Below are positions 24,979 through 33,934 of a stretch of 64,000 bases of DNA, piece by piece. A model generated the notes under the pieces. The model did not search any database. It was not told the origin of the DNA and saw only the letters and a program-made list of their open reading frames with translations. The DNA is taken from contig JBNKDU010000126.1 in the NCBI GenBank assembly GCA_050288425.1, positions 1-64,000 on the forward strand, given 5' to 3'. Position numbers and translations under genes: made by a program. The stretch is from JARRKU01 sp050288425. GTDB lineage: Bacteria > Desulfobacterota > Desulfobacteria > Desulfobacterales > Desulfosarcinaceae. The number at the start of each line of letters is the position of its first letter. Within the stretch, counting starts at the first letter, position 1.

Positions 24979-25695
24979 ATGGATGCGGATCCTTTCGGAG
25001 AAATTAAGCGCATGGTGCTAAAAAAAGAGACCCAAACTTACACCGACGAAGCCTTTCGCAGTATCAAACGGCTTATTTTAAATCAGGAAGTGGTTCCTGG
25101 TCAAAGGCTCATTTACGACGATCTGGCCAAGCGGTTGAAGATGTCCAGAACCCCTGTCATCAACGCGCTCAACCGACTGGAGCAACTCGGACTGGTGGCG
25201 TCGGAATCCAATCGTGGGTATATCGTCAAGCCCATGGGCACTGCCGAAGCCTGGGAGACGTTTGGCTCCCGGGAAGCCATCGAGACCTGGGCCATTAAAC
25301 AAGTCATCATGCAGTCCAACGGTTCGGACCTGGGCCCTCTCGAAGATAAGCTTGTCGCCTATGAGCGTTACCAGCCCAACTATTACGACCGTAAAAAGAT
25401 ATTCCTGGATGCCGGATTTCACCTGCAGATCGCTCAGATGACCCGGAACAGCGTCCTGAAGTGGCATTTGAAACTCGATTTGCAGCATATCTACCTGCGT
25501 TCCAATCTGAACAATTACAGCCTGGACCGCGAGAAGGCGGCCACGTCCGAACATCGTCAATTGTTCCAGAAAATCAAGGACAAAGATGTCCTGGGGGCCG
25601 TTGATTTGATGAAACATCACATCCGCAGGGACAAAGAATATACCATCGCCTGTCTGGCTGAAGAGAAAATGACGGGTGATGGGATCGATCTTTAG
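24979..25695 (+). CDS. GntR-family regulator with FCD domain
   Basis: A 238-residue transcription factor. The N-terminal winged helix (about residues 20-85) reads AFRSIKRLILNQEVVPGQRL, then DLAKRLKMSRTPVINALNRLEQLGLV. The C-terminal all-helical FCD domain, which binds small carboxylates through a metal site, contains DAGFHLQIAQMTRN and SEHRQLFQKIKDKDVLGAVD. The Asp and His residues for the metal are therefore present. It is divergent from the ligase, URO-D and TRAP cluster and is its likely repressor, released by the substrate or its CoA ester. An ATG at 25012 with GGAG upstream is an alternative start. Confidence 0.94.
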   Translation: MDADPFGEIKRMVLKKETQTYTDEAFRSIKRLILNQEVVPGQRLIYDDLAKRLKMSRTPVINALNRLEQLGLVASESNRGYIVKPMGTAEAWETFGSREAIETWAIKQVIMQSNGSDLGPLEDKLVAYERYQPNYYDRKKIFLDAGFHLQIAQMTRNSVLKWHLKLDLQHIYLRSNLNNYSLDREKAATSEHRQLFQKIKDKDVLGAVDLMKHHIRRDKEYTIACLAEEKMTGDGIDL

Positions 25696-26174
25696 AGACG
25701 AAACAGCGTCATCCCGTCCCATCCTCGGTATGATCCGGAAAAATCGTCTCCCGTATGCCGGAAAATCATAATTTCATGGACGTCCCCATTTTTGTTCATT
25801 TTTGTTTGCCTTGGATCGGGCTTTCCTGGTTTGGATTGACAAAAATGTTTATTTTCTGCGATAATATCGCCATCGAATCGAAAGAGCGGCAGGCTTCACG
25901 ATAGGCTGTCAAAAAATAAACGGGTCGGAAGCGGCATTGTACAAGGTACCGTTATTATTCGGGCATTCTAATATAAATCGTCCTCTCCTCTCTTTCACCG
26001 TTCTGCCCCTCAATGTAATCAAGTTGTGTAAATCCGGATCACCGGCAGGCAATCAAGGGTCAATCCAGCGCCGGCCCCCGATCCTTTTCATCGCGCTGGA
26101 ATAGACCGGCTGCGTGAATCGCCGCGTGGAATATCGCTCCGATTTACGGCCACCTCAGATGCAAGGAGACGAAA
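25696..26174. other. Gap with no supported gene before the phosphorelay operon
   Basis: A 479-base AT-richer stretch with no convincing reading frame. It contains one strong promoter (listed separately) and otherwise short, unremarkable repeats. A small RNA or a long leader for the phosphorelay operon would fit the promoter position, but I cannot show either. Confidence 0.5.
25836..25865 (+). promoter_or_regulatory. Strong sigma70-type promoter
   Basis: TTGACA (25836-25841) and GATAAT (25860-25865) lie 18 bases apart. The nearest gene downstream starts at 26175, so the transcript would have a leader of about 300 bases, or be a separate small RNA. Confidence 0.6.
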
Positions 26175-26633
26175 ATGGAGAATCCTAAGCGTATCCTGCT
26201 GGTGGAGGACGATCCCAAGGATGTCGAGTTGACCCTCGCCGCGCTTGGCGAGCACAACCTGGCCAATAAAGTCGACGTCGCCCGGGACGGGGTGGAGGCA
26301 CTGGACTATTTATGCCGGCGGGGATCCTTCGCCCGGCGCTCCGCCGGCAATCCGGTGGTGATCCTGCTGGACCTCAAGATGCCCCGCATGGACGGGGTGC
26401 AGGTCTTGCGGCAGATCAGGACGGACGAAAATTTGCGCCTGATCCCGGTGGTCGTCCTCACATCGTCCCACGAATCGTTGGACCTGCAGGAATGCTACCG
26501 GCTCGGCGTAAACGCCTACGTCGTCAAACCGGTCCGCTTCAACGATTTCGTAGATGCCGTAAAACAAATCGGCTTGTTCTGGGCATTGATCAACCAACCG
26601 CCACCGGACCCGAATCCGGAAAAAGGAGGTTGA
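26175..26633 (+). CDS. Single-domain response regulator (Rcp1-like)
   Basis: A 152-residue CheY-like receiver with no output domain. Acidic residues VEDDPKD at 10-16, phospho-acceptor Asp66 (ILLDLKMPRMDG), switch Thr/Ser (VVLTSSHES) and Lys (YVVKPVRFNDF) are all present. The extra turn before the phospho-Asp and the NLANKVDVARDGVEALDYL pattern match the Rcp1 group, which partners phytochrome-like kinases. AAGGAGA lies before the ATG. The next gene, 38 bases on, is a kinase of the matching phytochrome-like type, so this is probably its phosphorylation partner. Confidence 0.95.
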   Translation: MENPKRILLVEDDPKDVELTLAALGEHNLANKVDVARDGVEALDYLCRRGSFARRSAGNPVVILLDLKMPRMDGVQVLRQIRTDENLRLIPVVVLTSSHESLDLQECYRLGVNAYVVKPVRFNDFVDAVKQIGLFWALINQPPPDPNPEKGG

Positions 26634-26671
26634 CCCGAATTTTCTGACATCGGGGCAGAAGGACGCAGAAA

Positions 26672-28741
26672 ATGGAAATTGCCGAAAACCTTTCCGAACG
26701 ATTGCAGGCAGAGGATACCTTACGGGAATCGGAAACCAAATACATGGATTTTTTCGAAAATGCCCCGGACATGTATGCTTCCGTCAACGCCAGGACATCC
26801 CGGATCGAAGCATGTAACGTGACTTTGGCACGTACATTGGGGTATGCCAAAGAAGAGATGATCGGCCGGCCGGTCTTCGATATCTATCACCCCGATTTTC
26901 TGGAAGAAGCAAAAAATACCTTTGCGCAATTCGTCGAAACCGGTGAGATCCAAGATAAAGAGCTTCAATTGCGAAGAAAAGACGGTTCAAGACTGGATGT
27001 CAGTTTGAATGCTTCCGCCGTCCGTGGAAAGGGAGGGCGGATTCTCTACAGCCGCTCCACCCTGCGTGACATCACCGAGGGCAAGCGTCATAAAGCAATA
27101 TATACGTCACGTATGCACCTGCTGCAATTTGCTGCGACACATTCATTGGATGAATTGCTCGAAGAAACCCTGAATGAAACGGAGAAACTTACCGACAGCC
27201 GCATCGGTTTTTTTCACTTTGTGTCGGAGGATCAGAAATATCTCACGTTGCAAAACTGGTCCACAAGAACCAAGGCCAGATTCTGCAAGGCAGAAGGAAG
27301 GGGGCTGCATTACCCGGTTGCCCAAGCCGGCGTATGGGTCGATTGCGTGTATCAGGAAAAAGCGGTCATCCATAACGATTATGCTTCTCTTGCACATCGC
27401 AAGGGGATGCCCCAGGGGCATGCCGAAGTCATTCGCGAACTGGTCGTTCCAGTATTCAGGTCCAAGAAGATAAAAGCGATTCTCGGCGTCGGGAACAAAC
27501 CGACGGATTATACGAAAAAGGACGTGGAAGCCACCTCGCTGCTGGCCGATCTTGCCTGGGGGATCGCGGAGCGAAAACAGGCCGAGGAAAAAATGCTCCG
27601 GTCGGAACAGCGATTGCGGTTGCACAGCGAACAATCCCCCTTGGGATTTTTGGAATGGGATGACGAATTCCGGGCGGTTGAGTGGAATGCCGCATGCGAG
27701 CGTATTTTCGGCTACACCCGTGAAGAAGTCATCGGCCGACATGCGAAGCAATTGTTACTGCCTGCCGAAGTTCACGAACTGGTTGACGGAATATTCCGAA
27801 GCCTGATGAATCAGACCGGCGGACAGCACAGCATTAACGAAAATATCACCAAGGACGGTCGTACCATCATCTGCGAATGGTTCAATACCACGCTGATCGA
27901 CAAAGACGGCAAGGCCATCGGGGTCGCCTCCGTCTGCAGGGACATCACCAAACAAAAGATGGCGGAAGAAGAGCTTCGCAGATACCGCGAACGCTTGGAG
28001 GAATTGGTAAAAGAGCGTACTGCAGAACTGGAAGCCGCGAACAAGGAATTGGAGGCCTTCGCTTATTCCGTCTCCCACGATCTTCGGGCTCCCCTGCGCC
28101 ACATCGACGGTTTCGTGGAGTTGCTGCATAAGAAGGAGGGAACGACCCTAGATGGACAGAGCCGGCATTACCTGGGTACGATTTCCAACGCGGCTCAAAA
28201 AATGGGTCGGTTGATCGACGATCTGCTCTCCTTTTCCCGGATGGGGCGCCAGACGATGTCGTTCCGAGCGGTGGACCTGGGGAAACTGGTACGTGGCGTC
28301 ATCCGGGAACTCGAACCGGATGCCGCCGGAAGGAATATCCGGTGGCGCATCGGCGATTTCCCCCGGGTAAATGCCGATGGCGCCTTGCTGCGTGTCGTAT
28401 TCTCCAACCTGATCTCCAATGCCTTGAAATTCACGAACCCCCGCCGCCAGGCTCGAATCGAAATCGGATCGCTGTCCGGCCAGCACACCGAAGCGGTGAT
28501 TTTCGTGCGCGACAACGGCGTCGGGTTCGACATGGCGTTTGCAGACAAGCTGTTCGGCGTTTTCCAGAGATTGCACCACGCGGATGAATTCGAGGGAACC
28601 GGCATCGGGCTGGCCAATGTGCGCCGCATCATCGACCGTCACGGCGGTCGTACCTGGGCACGGAGCCAACGGAATGGCGGTGCGACATTTTATTTTGCAC
28701 TGCCGTGCACATGCCAGGGGGGTGAGAATGGGAGAGCGTAA
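26672..28741 (+). CDS. PAS-GAF-PAS sensor histidine kinase
   Basis: A 689-residue cytoplasmic kinase. In order: PAS (about 20-140, EKYM-type start with DFFENAPDMYASV), GAF (about 150-310, SRIGFFHFVSEDQKYLTLQNW and a long GLHYPVAQAGVWVDC core), second PAS (about 320-440, PLGFLEWDDEFRAVEWN), a short coiled coil ending RTAELEAANKELEAFAYS, then HisKA with phospho-acceptor His469 in SVSHDLRAPLRHIDGF. The HATPase domain closes the protein (N box SNLISNALKF, G1 DNGVGFD, G2 GTGIGL). No membrane helix is seen. It is followed, with a 14-base overlap, by a hybrid kinase, and preceded by its likely receiver. Confidence 0.95.
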   Translation: MEIAENLSERLQAEDTLRESETKYMDFFENAPDMYASVNARTSRIEACNVTLARTLGYAKEEMIGRPVFDIYHPDFLEEAKNTFAQFVETGEIQDKELQLRRKDGSRLDVSLNASAVRGKGGRILYSRSTLRDITEGKRHKAIYTSRMHLLQFAATHSLDELLEETLNETEKLTDSRIGFFHFVSEDQKYLTLQNWSTRTKARFCKAEGRGLHYPVAQAGVWVDCVYQEKAVIHNDYASLAHRKGMPQGHAEVIRELVVPVFRSKKIKAILGVGNKPTDYTKKDVEATSLLADLAWGIAERKQAEEKMLRSEQRLRLHSEQSPLGFLEWDDEFRAVEWNAACERIFGYTREEVIGRHAKQLLLPAEVHELVDGIFRSLMNQTGGQHSINENITKDGRTIICEWFNTTLIDKDGKAIGVASVCRDITKQKMAEEELRRYRERLEELVKERTAELEAANKELEAFAYSVSHDLRAPLRHIDGFVELLHKKEGTTLDGQSRHYLGTISNAAQKMGRLIDDLLSFSRMGRQTMSFRAVDLGKLVRGVIRELEPDAAGRNIRWRIGDFPRVNADGALLRVVFSNLISNALKFTNPRRQARIEIGSLSGQHTEAVIFVRDNGVGFDMAFADKLFGVFQRLHHADEFEGTGIGLANVRRIIDRHGGRTWARSQRNGGATFYFALPCTCQGGENGRA

Positions 28742-30692
28742 GCGGATTCTGTATCTGGAAGACGACCCCATGGATCTGGAACTCATTCAGGCCAAGCTGG
28801 ACGAGGCCGGCCTGGCATGCCGGATTACTCGGGTCGAGACACGGGAAGCGTTTGAAAACGCCCTGGAACAGGACACCTTCGATATCATCCTATCGGACTA
28901 CCGGCTGCCCATGTACGACGGAATGTCGGCATTGCAACTGGTACTGGACAGGTGTCCCGACATCCCGTTTATTTTCGTCTCCGGGACCATCGGCGAGGAT
29001 GCCGCCATCGAGGCTTTGACCAAGGGGGCCACCGATTATGTGCTCAAGCAGAAATTGACGCGCCTGGGACCGGCCGTTCATCGGGCGCTGCGCGAGGCGC
29101 AGAACCGGTACGAACGCCGGCAGGCCGAACAGGCCCTGGCAAAGAGCGAGGCCCGGATGCGGTCCATCCTGAATTCAGTGGATGAAGGTTTCGTGGTCGT
29201 CGACCGCGAGTACCACATTCTGGCCGCCAACAAAGCGTTCTGCAACCTGATGGAAATGGACGAGGAGCAGGTGGTCGGCGGATTGTGCTATGAAATTGCG
29301 CGCCAAAGCACCCAACCCTGCTCCGAAACAGGGGAAGACTGTCCGGTTCTTCGCACCTTCGAGACGGGCAGTGCCCATGCCGACTTCCTGACCCGCCAGG
29401 ATGCATCCGGCACCCCCCAGTACCTGGAATTGAAGTCCTATCCCATCGTCGACGCATCGGGAAGCGTTTCGTCCGCCATCGAAACCCTCAACGACGTGAC
29501 GGAAAAGCGCAAGCTGCAGGAGCAACTGGTCCAATCCCAGAAGATGGAGTCCGTCGCCCGTCTGGCCGGCGGCGTGGCCCACGACTTCAATAACATGTTG
29601 AGCGTCATTATCGGCCATGCGGAACTGGCCATCGACCGATTAGATTCCGACCAGCCGCTGTTTGCCGATCTGAGCGAGATCCGGTCCGCTGCCGAACGCT
29701 CCGCCGGTTTGATCCGGCAATTGCTGGCCTTCGCCCGCAAACAGACCGCTGAACCCAGGGTACTGGACCTGAACGAAACCGTGGCCTCCATCCTCAAGAT
29801 GCTGCGCCCGCTGATCGGCGAGGATATCGATCTGGTATGGCGACCGGGAAATGGCCTGCTTCCGGTCAAGATGGATCCCTCCCAGGTGGACCAGATCCTG
29901 GCCAACCTCTGTGTCAACGCCCGCGATGCCATTAACGGGGTGGGCCGGATCGGCATCGAAACAGACATGGTGACATTGGATCCAGACAATTGCGACAATC
30001 ATCCCGATCTCGTTCCCGGTGAGTATGTGGTGTTGACGGTAAGCGACGACGGCAGTGGCATCGATCCCGAAGATCTCGGCAAAATTTTCGAGCCTTTTTT
30101 TACCACCAAAGAAGTCGGCAGGGGCACGGGGCTCGGGCTGGCCACCGTTTACGGCATCGTCAGGCAGAACAACGGGTTCATCGATGTCGACAGCGGGGCC
30201 GGACGAGACACGATCTTCAGGATCTTCCTGCCCCGGTTCACGGCCGAGACCGCGAAGACCCGGATACAGATACAAGGGACGCCGATCCGGGGGGGCCAGG
30301 AAACCATCATCCTGGTGGAAGACGAACCTTTGATTTTGAACATGGCCAAGCTCATGCTGGAGAGGTTGGGATATCGGGTTCTGGCCGCATCGACACCGGG
30401 GGACGCCATGCACCTGACCAAGGCGCATTGCGGCGAGATCCGTCTGCTCATCGCCGACGTGATCATGCCCGAGATGAACGGCCGGGACCTGGCGGAGCGA
30501 TTGGCATCGCTTTGCCCGAAGATGGCGTGTCTGTTCATGTCCGGCTACTCGGGGGAGGTTATCGCCCACCACGGCATCCTGGAAGAGGGCGTCCATTTCA
30601 TCCAAAAACCGTTTTCGACCCCGGCCCTGGCGGCCAAGGTGAGAGAAGTCCTGGACGCGGGCGATGCCATCAAGCCCCGGACCATACCGTAG
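28728..30692 (+). CDS. Hybrid histidine kinase (REC-PAS-HisKA-HATPase-REC)
   Basis: A 654-residue soluble protein. The N-terminal receiver has acidic EDDPMD and phospho-acceptor Asp57 (IILSDYRLPMYDG). A PAS domain follows (about 145-260), with a CxxxxEDCPV-type Cys pair in the QPCSETGEDCPVLRT loop. The dimerisation helix has His285 (GGVAHDFNNMLSVIIGHAE), and the HATPase has SDDGSGIDPED and GRGTGLGLATVYGIV. A C-terminal receiver (about 530-650) reads LLIADVIMPEMNGRDL. Start ATG 28728, after GGGGGGTGAGA, overlaps the previous gene. The two receivers make it a relay point: the first may take phosphate from the upstream kinase. Confidence 0.94.
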   Translation: MGERKRILYLEDDPMDLELIQAKLDEAGLACRITRVETREAFENALEQDTFDIILSDYRLPMYDGMSALQLVLDRCPDIPFIFVSGTIGEDAAIEALTKGATDYVLKQKLTRLGPAVHRALREAQNRYERRQAEQALAKSEARMRSILNSVDEGFVVVDREYHILAANKAFCNLMEMDEEQVVGGLCYEIARQSTQPCSETGEDCPVLRTFETGSAHADFLTRQDASGTPQYLELKSYPIVDASGSVSSAIETLNDVTEKRKLQEQLVQSQKMESVARLAGGVAHDFNNMLSVIIGHAELAIDRLDSDQPLFADLSEIRSAAERSAGLIRQLLAFARKQTAEPRVLDLNETVASILKMLRPLIGEDIDLVWRPGNGLLPVKMDPSQVDQILANLCVNARDAINGVGRIGIETDMVTLDPDNCDNHPDLVPGEYVVLTVSDDGSGIDPEDLGKIFEPFFTTKEVGRGTGLGLATVYGIVRQNNGFIDVDSGAGRDTIFRIFLPRFTAETAKTRIQIQGTPIRGGQETIILVEDEPLILNMAKLMLERLGYRVLAASTPGDAMHLTKAHCGEIRLLIADVIMPEMNGRDLAERLASLCPKMACLFMSGYSGEVIAHHGILEEGVHFIQKPFSTPALAAKVREVLDAGDAIKPRTIP

Positions 30693-30835
30693 GAGCCCGG
30701 TTTCCTTCCCGCAGAGTTCCGGCCGATCCCCAAAATCTGTCGCCGGAAGCCCATCCTGCGGCTACTTGTCATGAATTGATGTTCCGCCTATGATTACAAA
30801 CCTTCGTTGCGGCAAATGAGAAAGGAGAACGATTC

Positions 30836-31177
30836 ATGGATCAGATGATCGCCTGTTGCGGACTGGTGTGTACCAATTGTCCAACCTACCTGGCAACGCA
30901 GGCAAATGATGATGAGGCCAGGCGGAAAACCGTCGAGCTCTATGAAAAAAAGTTCGGGTTCAAGTTGAATCTCGAGGATATCAATTGCGATGGGTGCCTT
31001 TCCGTCGGAGGCCAGCTGATCGGGTATTGTCATTCATGCGAAATCCGAAAGTGCGCCAAGGCCAAGGGGGTGGCAAATTGCGCCGCATGCGATCAGCGGG
31101 CATGCGAAAAATTGAGGCAGTTCCATGAATTTTCCCCCGATGCGAAAGCCGCATTTGACGCTCTATTGAATGATTGA
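30836..31177 (+). CDS. DUF3795 Cys-rich protein
   Basis: A 113-residue Cys-rich protein of the DUF3795 family, common in anaerobes. The pattern is typical: ACCGLVCTNCPTYLAT at the start, CDGCLSVGG in the middle, then CHSCEIRKCAKAKGVANCAACDQRACEKL. The cysteines probably bind zinc or an iron-sulfur cluster. Function of the family is unknown. AAAGGAGA precedes the ATG. The gene stands alone between the phosphorelay operon and a STAS-like gene. Confidence 0.9.
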   Translation: MDQMIACCGLVCTNCPTYLATQANDDEARRKTVELYEKKFGFKLNLEDINCDGCLSVGGQLIGYCHSCEIRKCAKAKGVANCAACDQRACEKLRQFHEFSPDAKAAFDALLND

Positions 31178-31329
31178 ATTCTATAATGAAATCGGATACA
31201 AATCTGATGATGTCGTCAGTTTTGGCAAACGCCCGGAACCCGACCATTGAGCCGTTGGGCCGATTCCGGCTCGGATGAATCTGCAAGTCGGCATATTGAC
31301 AATCTCCTTCGGCGAAAGAGGCAGGCACC

Positions 31330-31698
31330 ATGTCCCTCGAGTATACCTACGATCCACAAACACGGCTGATCCGCATCGCCTGCAAAGGGGCAATCTCCAT
31401 AGATGAACGGATTCAACTGGTCCATCATCTGATGGATGACCCGCACTTGCCTGCCAGCGCATCCATCCTGATCGATGTAAACGAAGTGACCAATGTTCCG
31501 AACTATAAAGAAATCGGCGTGATCGGATCGCTCATTGAAAAGTTGTTGTCGCGGTTTCGAGACCGCGTGGCCATCTTAAACGCCAAGGTCGGTCACGTCA
31601 CCTTGAGCCATATGGTGTCATTGACGGTCGGAGGCAAACATGGTCAGGTGCGGGTATTCTCCTGCGAGACCGATGCACGCACCTGGTTCGGTGCGTAG
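31330..31698 (+). CDS. STAS/SpoIIAA-like hypothetical protein
   Basis: A 122-residue protein with the alpha/beta rhythm of the SpoIIAA-like (STAS-related) fold: an N-terminal strand-turn-strand (LEYTYDPQTRLIRIACKGAI), a helix with DERIQLVHHLMDD, a strand SILIDVNEVTNVP, and a last helix after GKHGQVRVFSCETDARTWF. Such proteins bind hydrophobic ligands or partners. I do not recognise a closer family. GAGGC lies before the ATG. The gaps on both sides (31178-31329 and 31699-31770) hold nothing clear. Confidence 0.75.
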   Translation: MSLEYTYDPQTRLIRIACKGAISIDERIQLVHHLMDDPHLPASASILIDVNEVTNVPNYKEIGVIGSLIEKLLSRFRDRVAILNAKVGHVTLSHMVSLTVGGKHGQVRVFSCETDARTWFGA

Positions 31699-31770
31699 CT
31701 TCCGGATACGAATCGGAGAACGTACCTTTATGCAATGTCAGCGATCGTTCTTGCCATGGAGGCATACCGG

Positions 31771-32883
31771 ATGCAATTGAATCCCTTCAAGTTGGAACGA
31801 TACTTCTCCCGGTACGAATTCTCCGCCCCTTACTCGCTCTGTTTTTCGGATTGCGAAAGTCTGCGGCTGGGTGACTTGCTTGCGCTGGAACCCGGTGCGG
31901 CCCAGCGATTCGAATCGCTTCGGCTGGGATATTCCGAATCCGCAGGCGATCCTGAACTCCGTCGAGCCATTGCCGCGCTGTACGACTGCATTCCAGCCCA
32001 TGGGGTTCTCGTTCATGCCGGGGCCGAGGAGGCGATTTTCAATTTTATGAACGTCGCGCTGCACCCGGGGGATCACGTCGTGGTGCATGCCCCATACTAC
32101 CAGTCCCTCGGCGAGGTGGCACGGGGCATCGGAGCCGAGGTCGCCGCGTGGCCGGGCGATCCAGGACAGGCATGGCGACTCGATCTGGAAGAACTGGAGG
32201 CGATGCTCACCCATCGCACGAAGATCGTGGTGGTCAATTTTCCGCACAACCCCACAGGATTTCTTCCCACGCCGGAGTTTGCCCGCGAGTTATCCGCACT
32301 CTCCGAGAAGCACGGATTCATCATCTTCTCAGATGAGGTGTATCGGGGACTGGAGCTCGATCCTTCCGATAGGCTGCCGAGCTTCGCCGATTTGAACGAA
32401 CGGGCGATCTCCATCGGCGTCATGTCCAAGATCTATGGACTCGCCGGATTGCGGATCGGCTGGGCGGTCACGCGCAACGACCGTCTTCTTCGCGAACTCG
32501 CCGCATTCAAGGACTATACGACCATCTGCAACAATGCTCCCGGCGAGTTCCTGGCGACCCTCGCGTTGAAGAAGGCCGAGGCGATTGTCGGACGCAACCT
32601 GCGGATCATCCGCGAAAACCTCGATCATCTCGACGCCTTTTTTGAATCCCATGCCGATCTCTTCCGGTGGCGGCGACCCAGGGCCGGTTCGGTCGCCTTT
32701 CCCACCCTGTTGAAGGGAAGGATAGAGGAGTTCTGCGCCGACCTAGTGGAGAAGGCGGGTGTCCTGTTGCTGCCGGGGACTTTCTATGAAGACGAATTGA
32801 ATTCCTTCCGCATCGGATTCGGCCGCGCGAATCTGCCCGAGGCCCTCGACAGGTTCGAGGAATACCTGCGAGCCGCCGAATAG
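31771..32883 (+). CDS. PLP-dependent class I/II aminotransferase
   Basis: A 370-residue fold-type I aminotransferase. The PLP-binding features are visible: NFPHNPTGF with the family Asn and Pro, SDEVYRGLEL with the Asp that pairs with the pyridine nitrogen, and the Schiff-base Lys in VMSKIYGLAGLRIGW, followed by the Arg that binds the substrate carboxylate. The ATG at 31771, eight bases after GGAGG, is preferred to ATGs at 31735 and 31756. The substrate is not evident; the closest look is the AspC/MalY group. The gene is followed by an EVE-domain gene. Confidence 0.9.
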   Translation: MQLNPFKLERYFSRYEFSAPYSLCFSDCESLRLGDLLALEPGAAQRFESLRLGYSESAGDPELRRAIAALYDCIPAHGVLVHAGAEEAIFNFMNVALHPGDHVVVHAPYYQSLGEVARGIGAEVAAWPGDPGQAWRLDLEELEAMLTHRTKIVVVNFPHNPTGFLPTPEFARELSALSEKHGFIIFSDEVYRGLELDPSDRLPSFADLNERAISIGVMSKIYGLAGLRIGWAVTRNDRLLRELAAFKDYTTICNNAPGEFLATLALKKAEAIVGRNLRIIRENLDHLDAFFESHADLFRWRRPRAGSVAFPTLLKGRIEEFCADLVEKAGVLLLPGTFYEDELNSFRIGFGRANLPEALDRFEEYLRAAE

Positions 32884-32929
32884 GGCAGCATTGGAGGTAA
32901 CTTTCAACCTGCATGTTGGAGCGTTCTCC

Positions 32930-33364
32930 ATGGAAGAACCAGCAAAGAATTATTGGATCGGGGTCGTATCGAGAGCACATGCGCAAATCGGCGTTGACGG
33001 CGGCTTCATTCAACTCAATCATGGCAAAAAGACACCGCTCCAACGTATGCATGCCGGAGATTATATCCTCATCTATTCACCTCGCGAGGATTATCCGGAA
33101 GGTGACGTGCTGCAACATTTCACCGCCATCGGCAGAATCCGGACCGGAGATGTCTACCAGGCCGAGATGACGCCGAACTTTACGCCGTACAGATTGGATG
33201 TGGATTTTATTCCATGTACCCCCACGCCGATCAAGCCTTTGCTCCCCGAACTAACGTTCATCAAGAAAAAGACCCGGTGGGGCGCCGCATTTCGTTTTGG
33301 ACACCTGAAAATACAAGCGGAAGATTTCAGGCGAATCGCCGACGCCTTGGGGGCTGCTTTATAA
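32930..33364 (+). CDS. EVE-domain protein (UPF0310)
   Basis: A 144-residue EVE protein, part of the PUA-like superfamily that recognises modified bases. The hallmark NYWIGVVSRAHAQIGVDGGF opening, the strand pair KKTPLQRMHAGDYILIYSPR, and the C-terminal RFGHLKIQAEDFRRIADAL are typical. EVE proteins are often found near defence or restriction genes; here it is just upstream of the fic-remnant/hipBA block, though it also appears as a core gene. The ATG at 32930 is used; the upstream frame from a TTG at 32891 has little support. Confidence 0.9.
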   Translation: MEEPAKNYWIGVVSRAHAQIGVDGGFIQLNHGKKTPLQRMHAGDYILIYSPREDYPEGDVLQHFTAIGRIRTGDVYQAEMTPNFTPYRLDVDFIPCTPTPIKPLLPELTFIKKKTRWGAAFRFGHLKIQAEDFRRIADALGAAL

Positions 33365-33423
33365 GCAGGAGCAGCCGGTATGACCGCAGCGGAAGCCCGC
33401 GCAGGTCATGGTGTGGGTTTAGA

Positions 33424-33789
33424 GTTCGCAGCCAGCCTGTTTATATCCGAAAATCAATGCATGTACCGCCCCGCTGCGAAGCCGGGCGCGATCTTATGCC
33501 GGTATTTCCCACGCTTATAAAAGATGAAAAAGAGCCTGGTATAAGTGCTGTTTTAGGCCACTTTTTCTTCGTGTATATCTATCCATATATCGACGGGAAT
33601 GGCCGCATGGGAAGATTCCTGATGAATGTGATGTCAGCCGATGGAGGCTATCCATGGACGTTTATTCCGATTGAAAGCCGAAACGACTACATGGCCGCTT
33701 TGGAAGAAGCAAGCAAAAGAAAAAATATAGAACCAATTTCCAGATTTTTAGCTGAACTCGTTCAAGAAGGAATAATGCAAGCATGCTGA
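33424..33789 (+). pseudogene. Fic-family gene remnant, 5'-truncated and with the catalytic His replaced
   Basis: The C-terminal part of a Fic protein (AMP-transferase fold) remains: PVYIRKSMHVPP, LGHFFFVYIYPYIDGNGRMG, then GGYPWTFIPIESRNDYMAALEEAS. The core motif of active Fic proteins is HPF-x-(D/E)-GNGR; here the codon at 33580-33582 is TAT, so the catalytic His is Tyr (one base from CAT). The reading frame before about 33424 no longer looks like Fic and overlaps the EVE gene, so about two-thirds of the usual protein is missing. It is therefore probably inactive. It lies directly before hipBA. Confidence 0.8.
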
Positions 33790-33810
33790 CAATAGTGATC
33801 ATTGCGGCTG

Positions 33811-33907
33811 TTTATGACTATTATTGTGGCCAGATTGGATAATTTATTTGCCATTCTAGTTTATGGCTATTATAATAGCTATTAATAATATTTATGACCA
33901 ATATAAT
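33811..33907 (+). promoter_or_regulatory. Three direct repeats and a palindrome before hipBA (candidate operators)
   Basis: A 17-base unit beginning TTTATGRC occurs three times in the same direction: 33811-33827, 33860-33876 and 33891-33907. The middle copy contains the perfect 14-base palindrome GCTATTATAATAGC (33866-33879). The stretch is AT-rich and lies 30-125 bases before the hipB start. HipB-type antitoxins repress their own operon by binding such repeats, so these are likely operators. Confidence 0.75.
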
Positions 33908-33934
33908 ATCCATTTCAGTCGGGTTGGTGGTGCA

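Noticed and set aside
33214..33423. The upstream part of the fic reading frame as an intact Fic N-terminus
   Set aside because: It overlaps the EVE gene out of frame and has no Fic character, so the gene is truncated.
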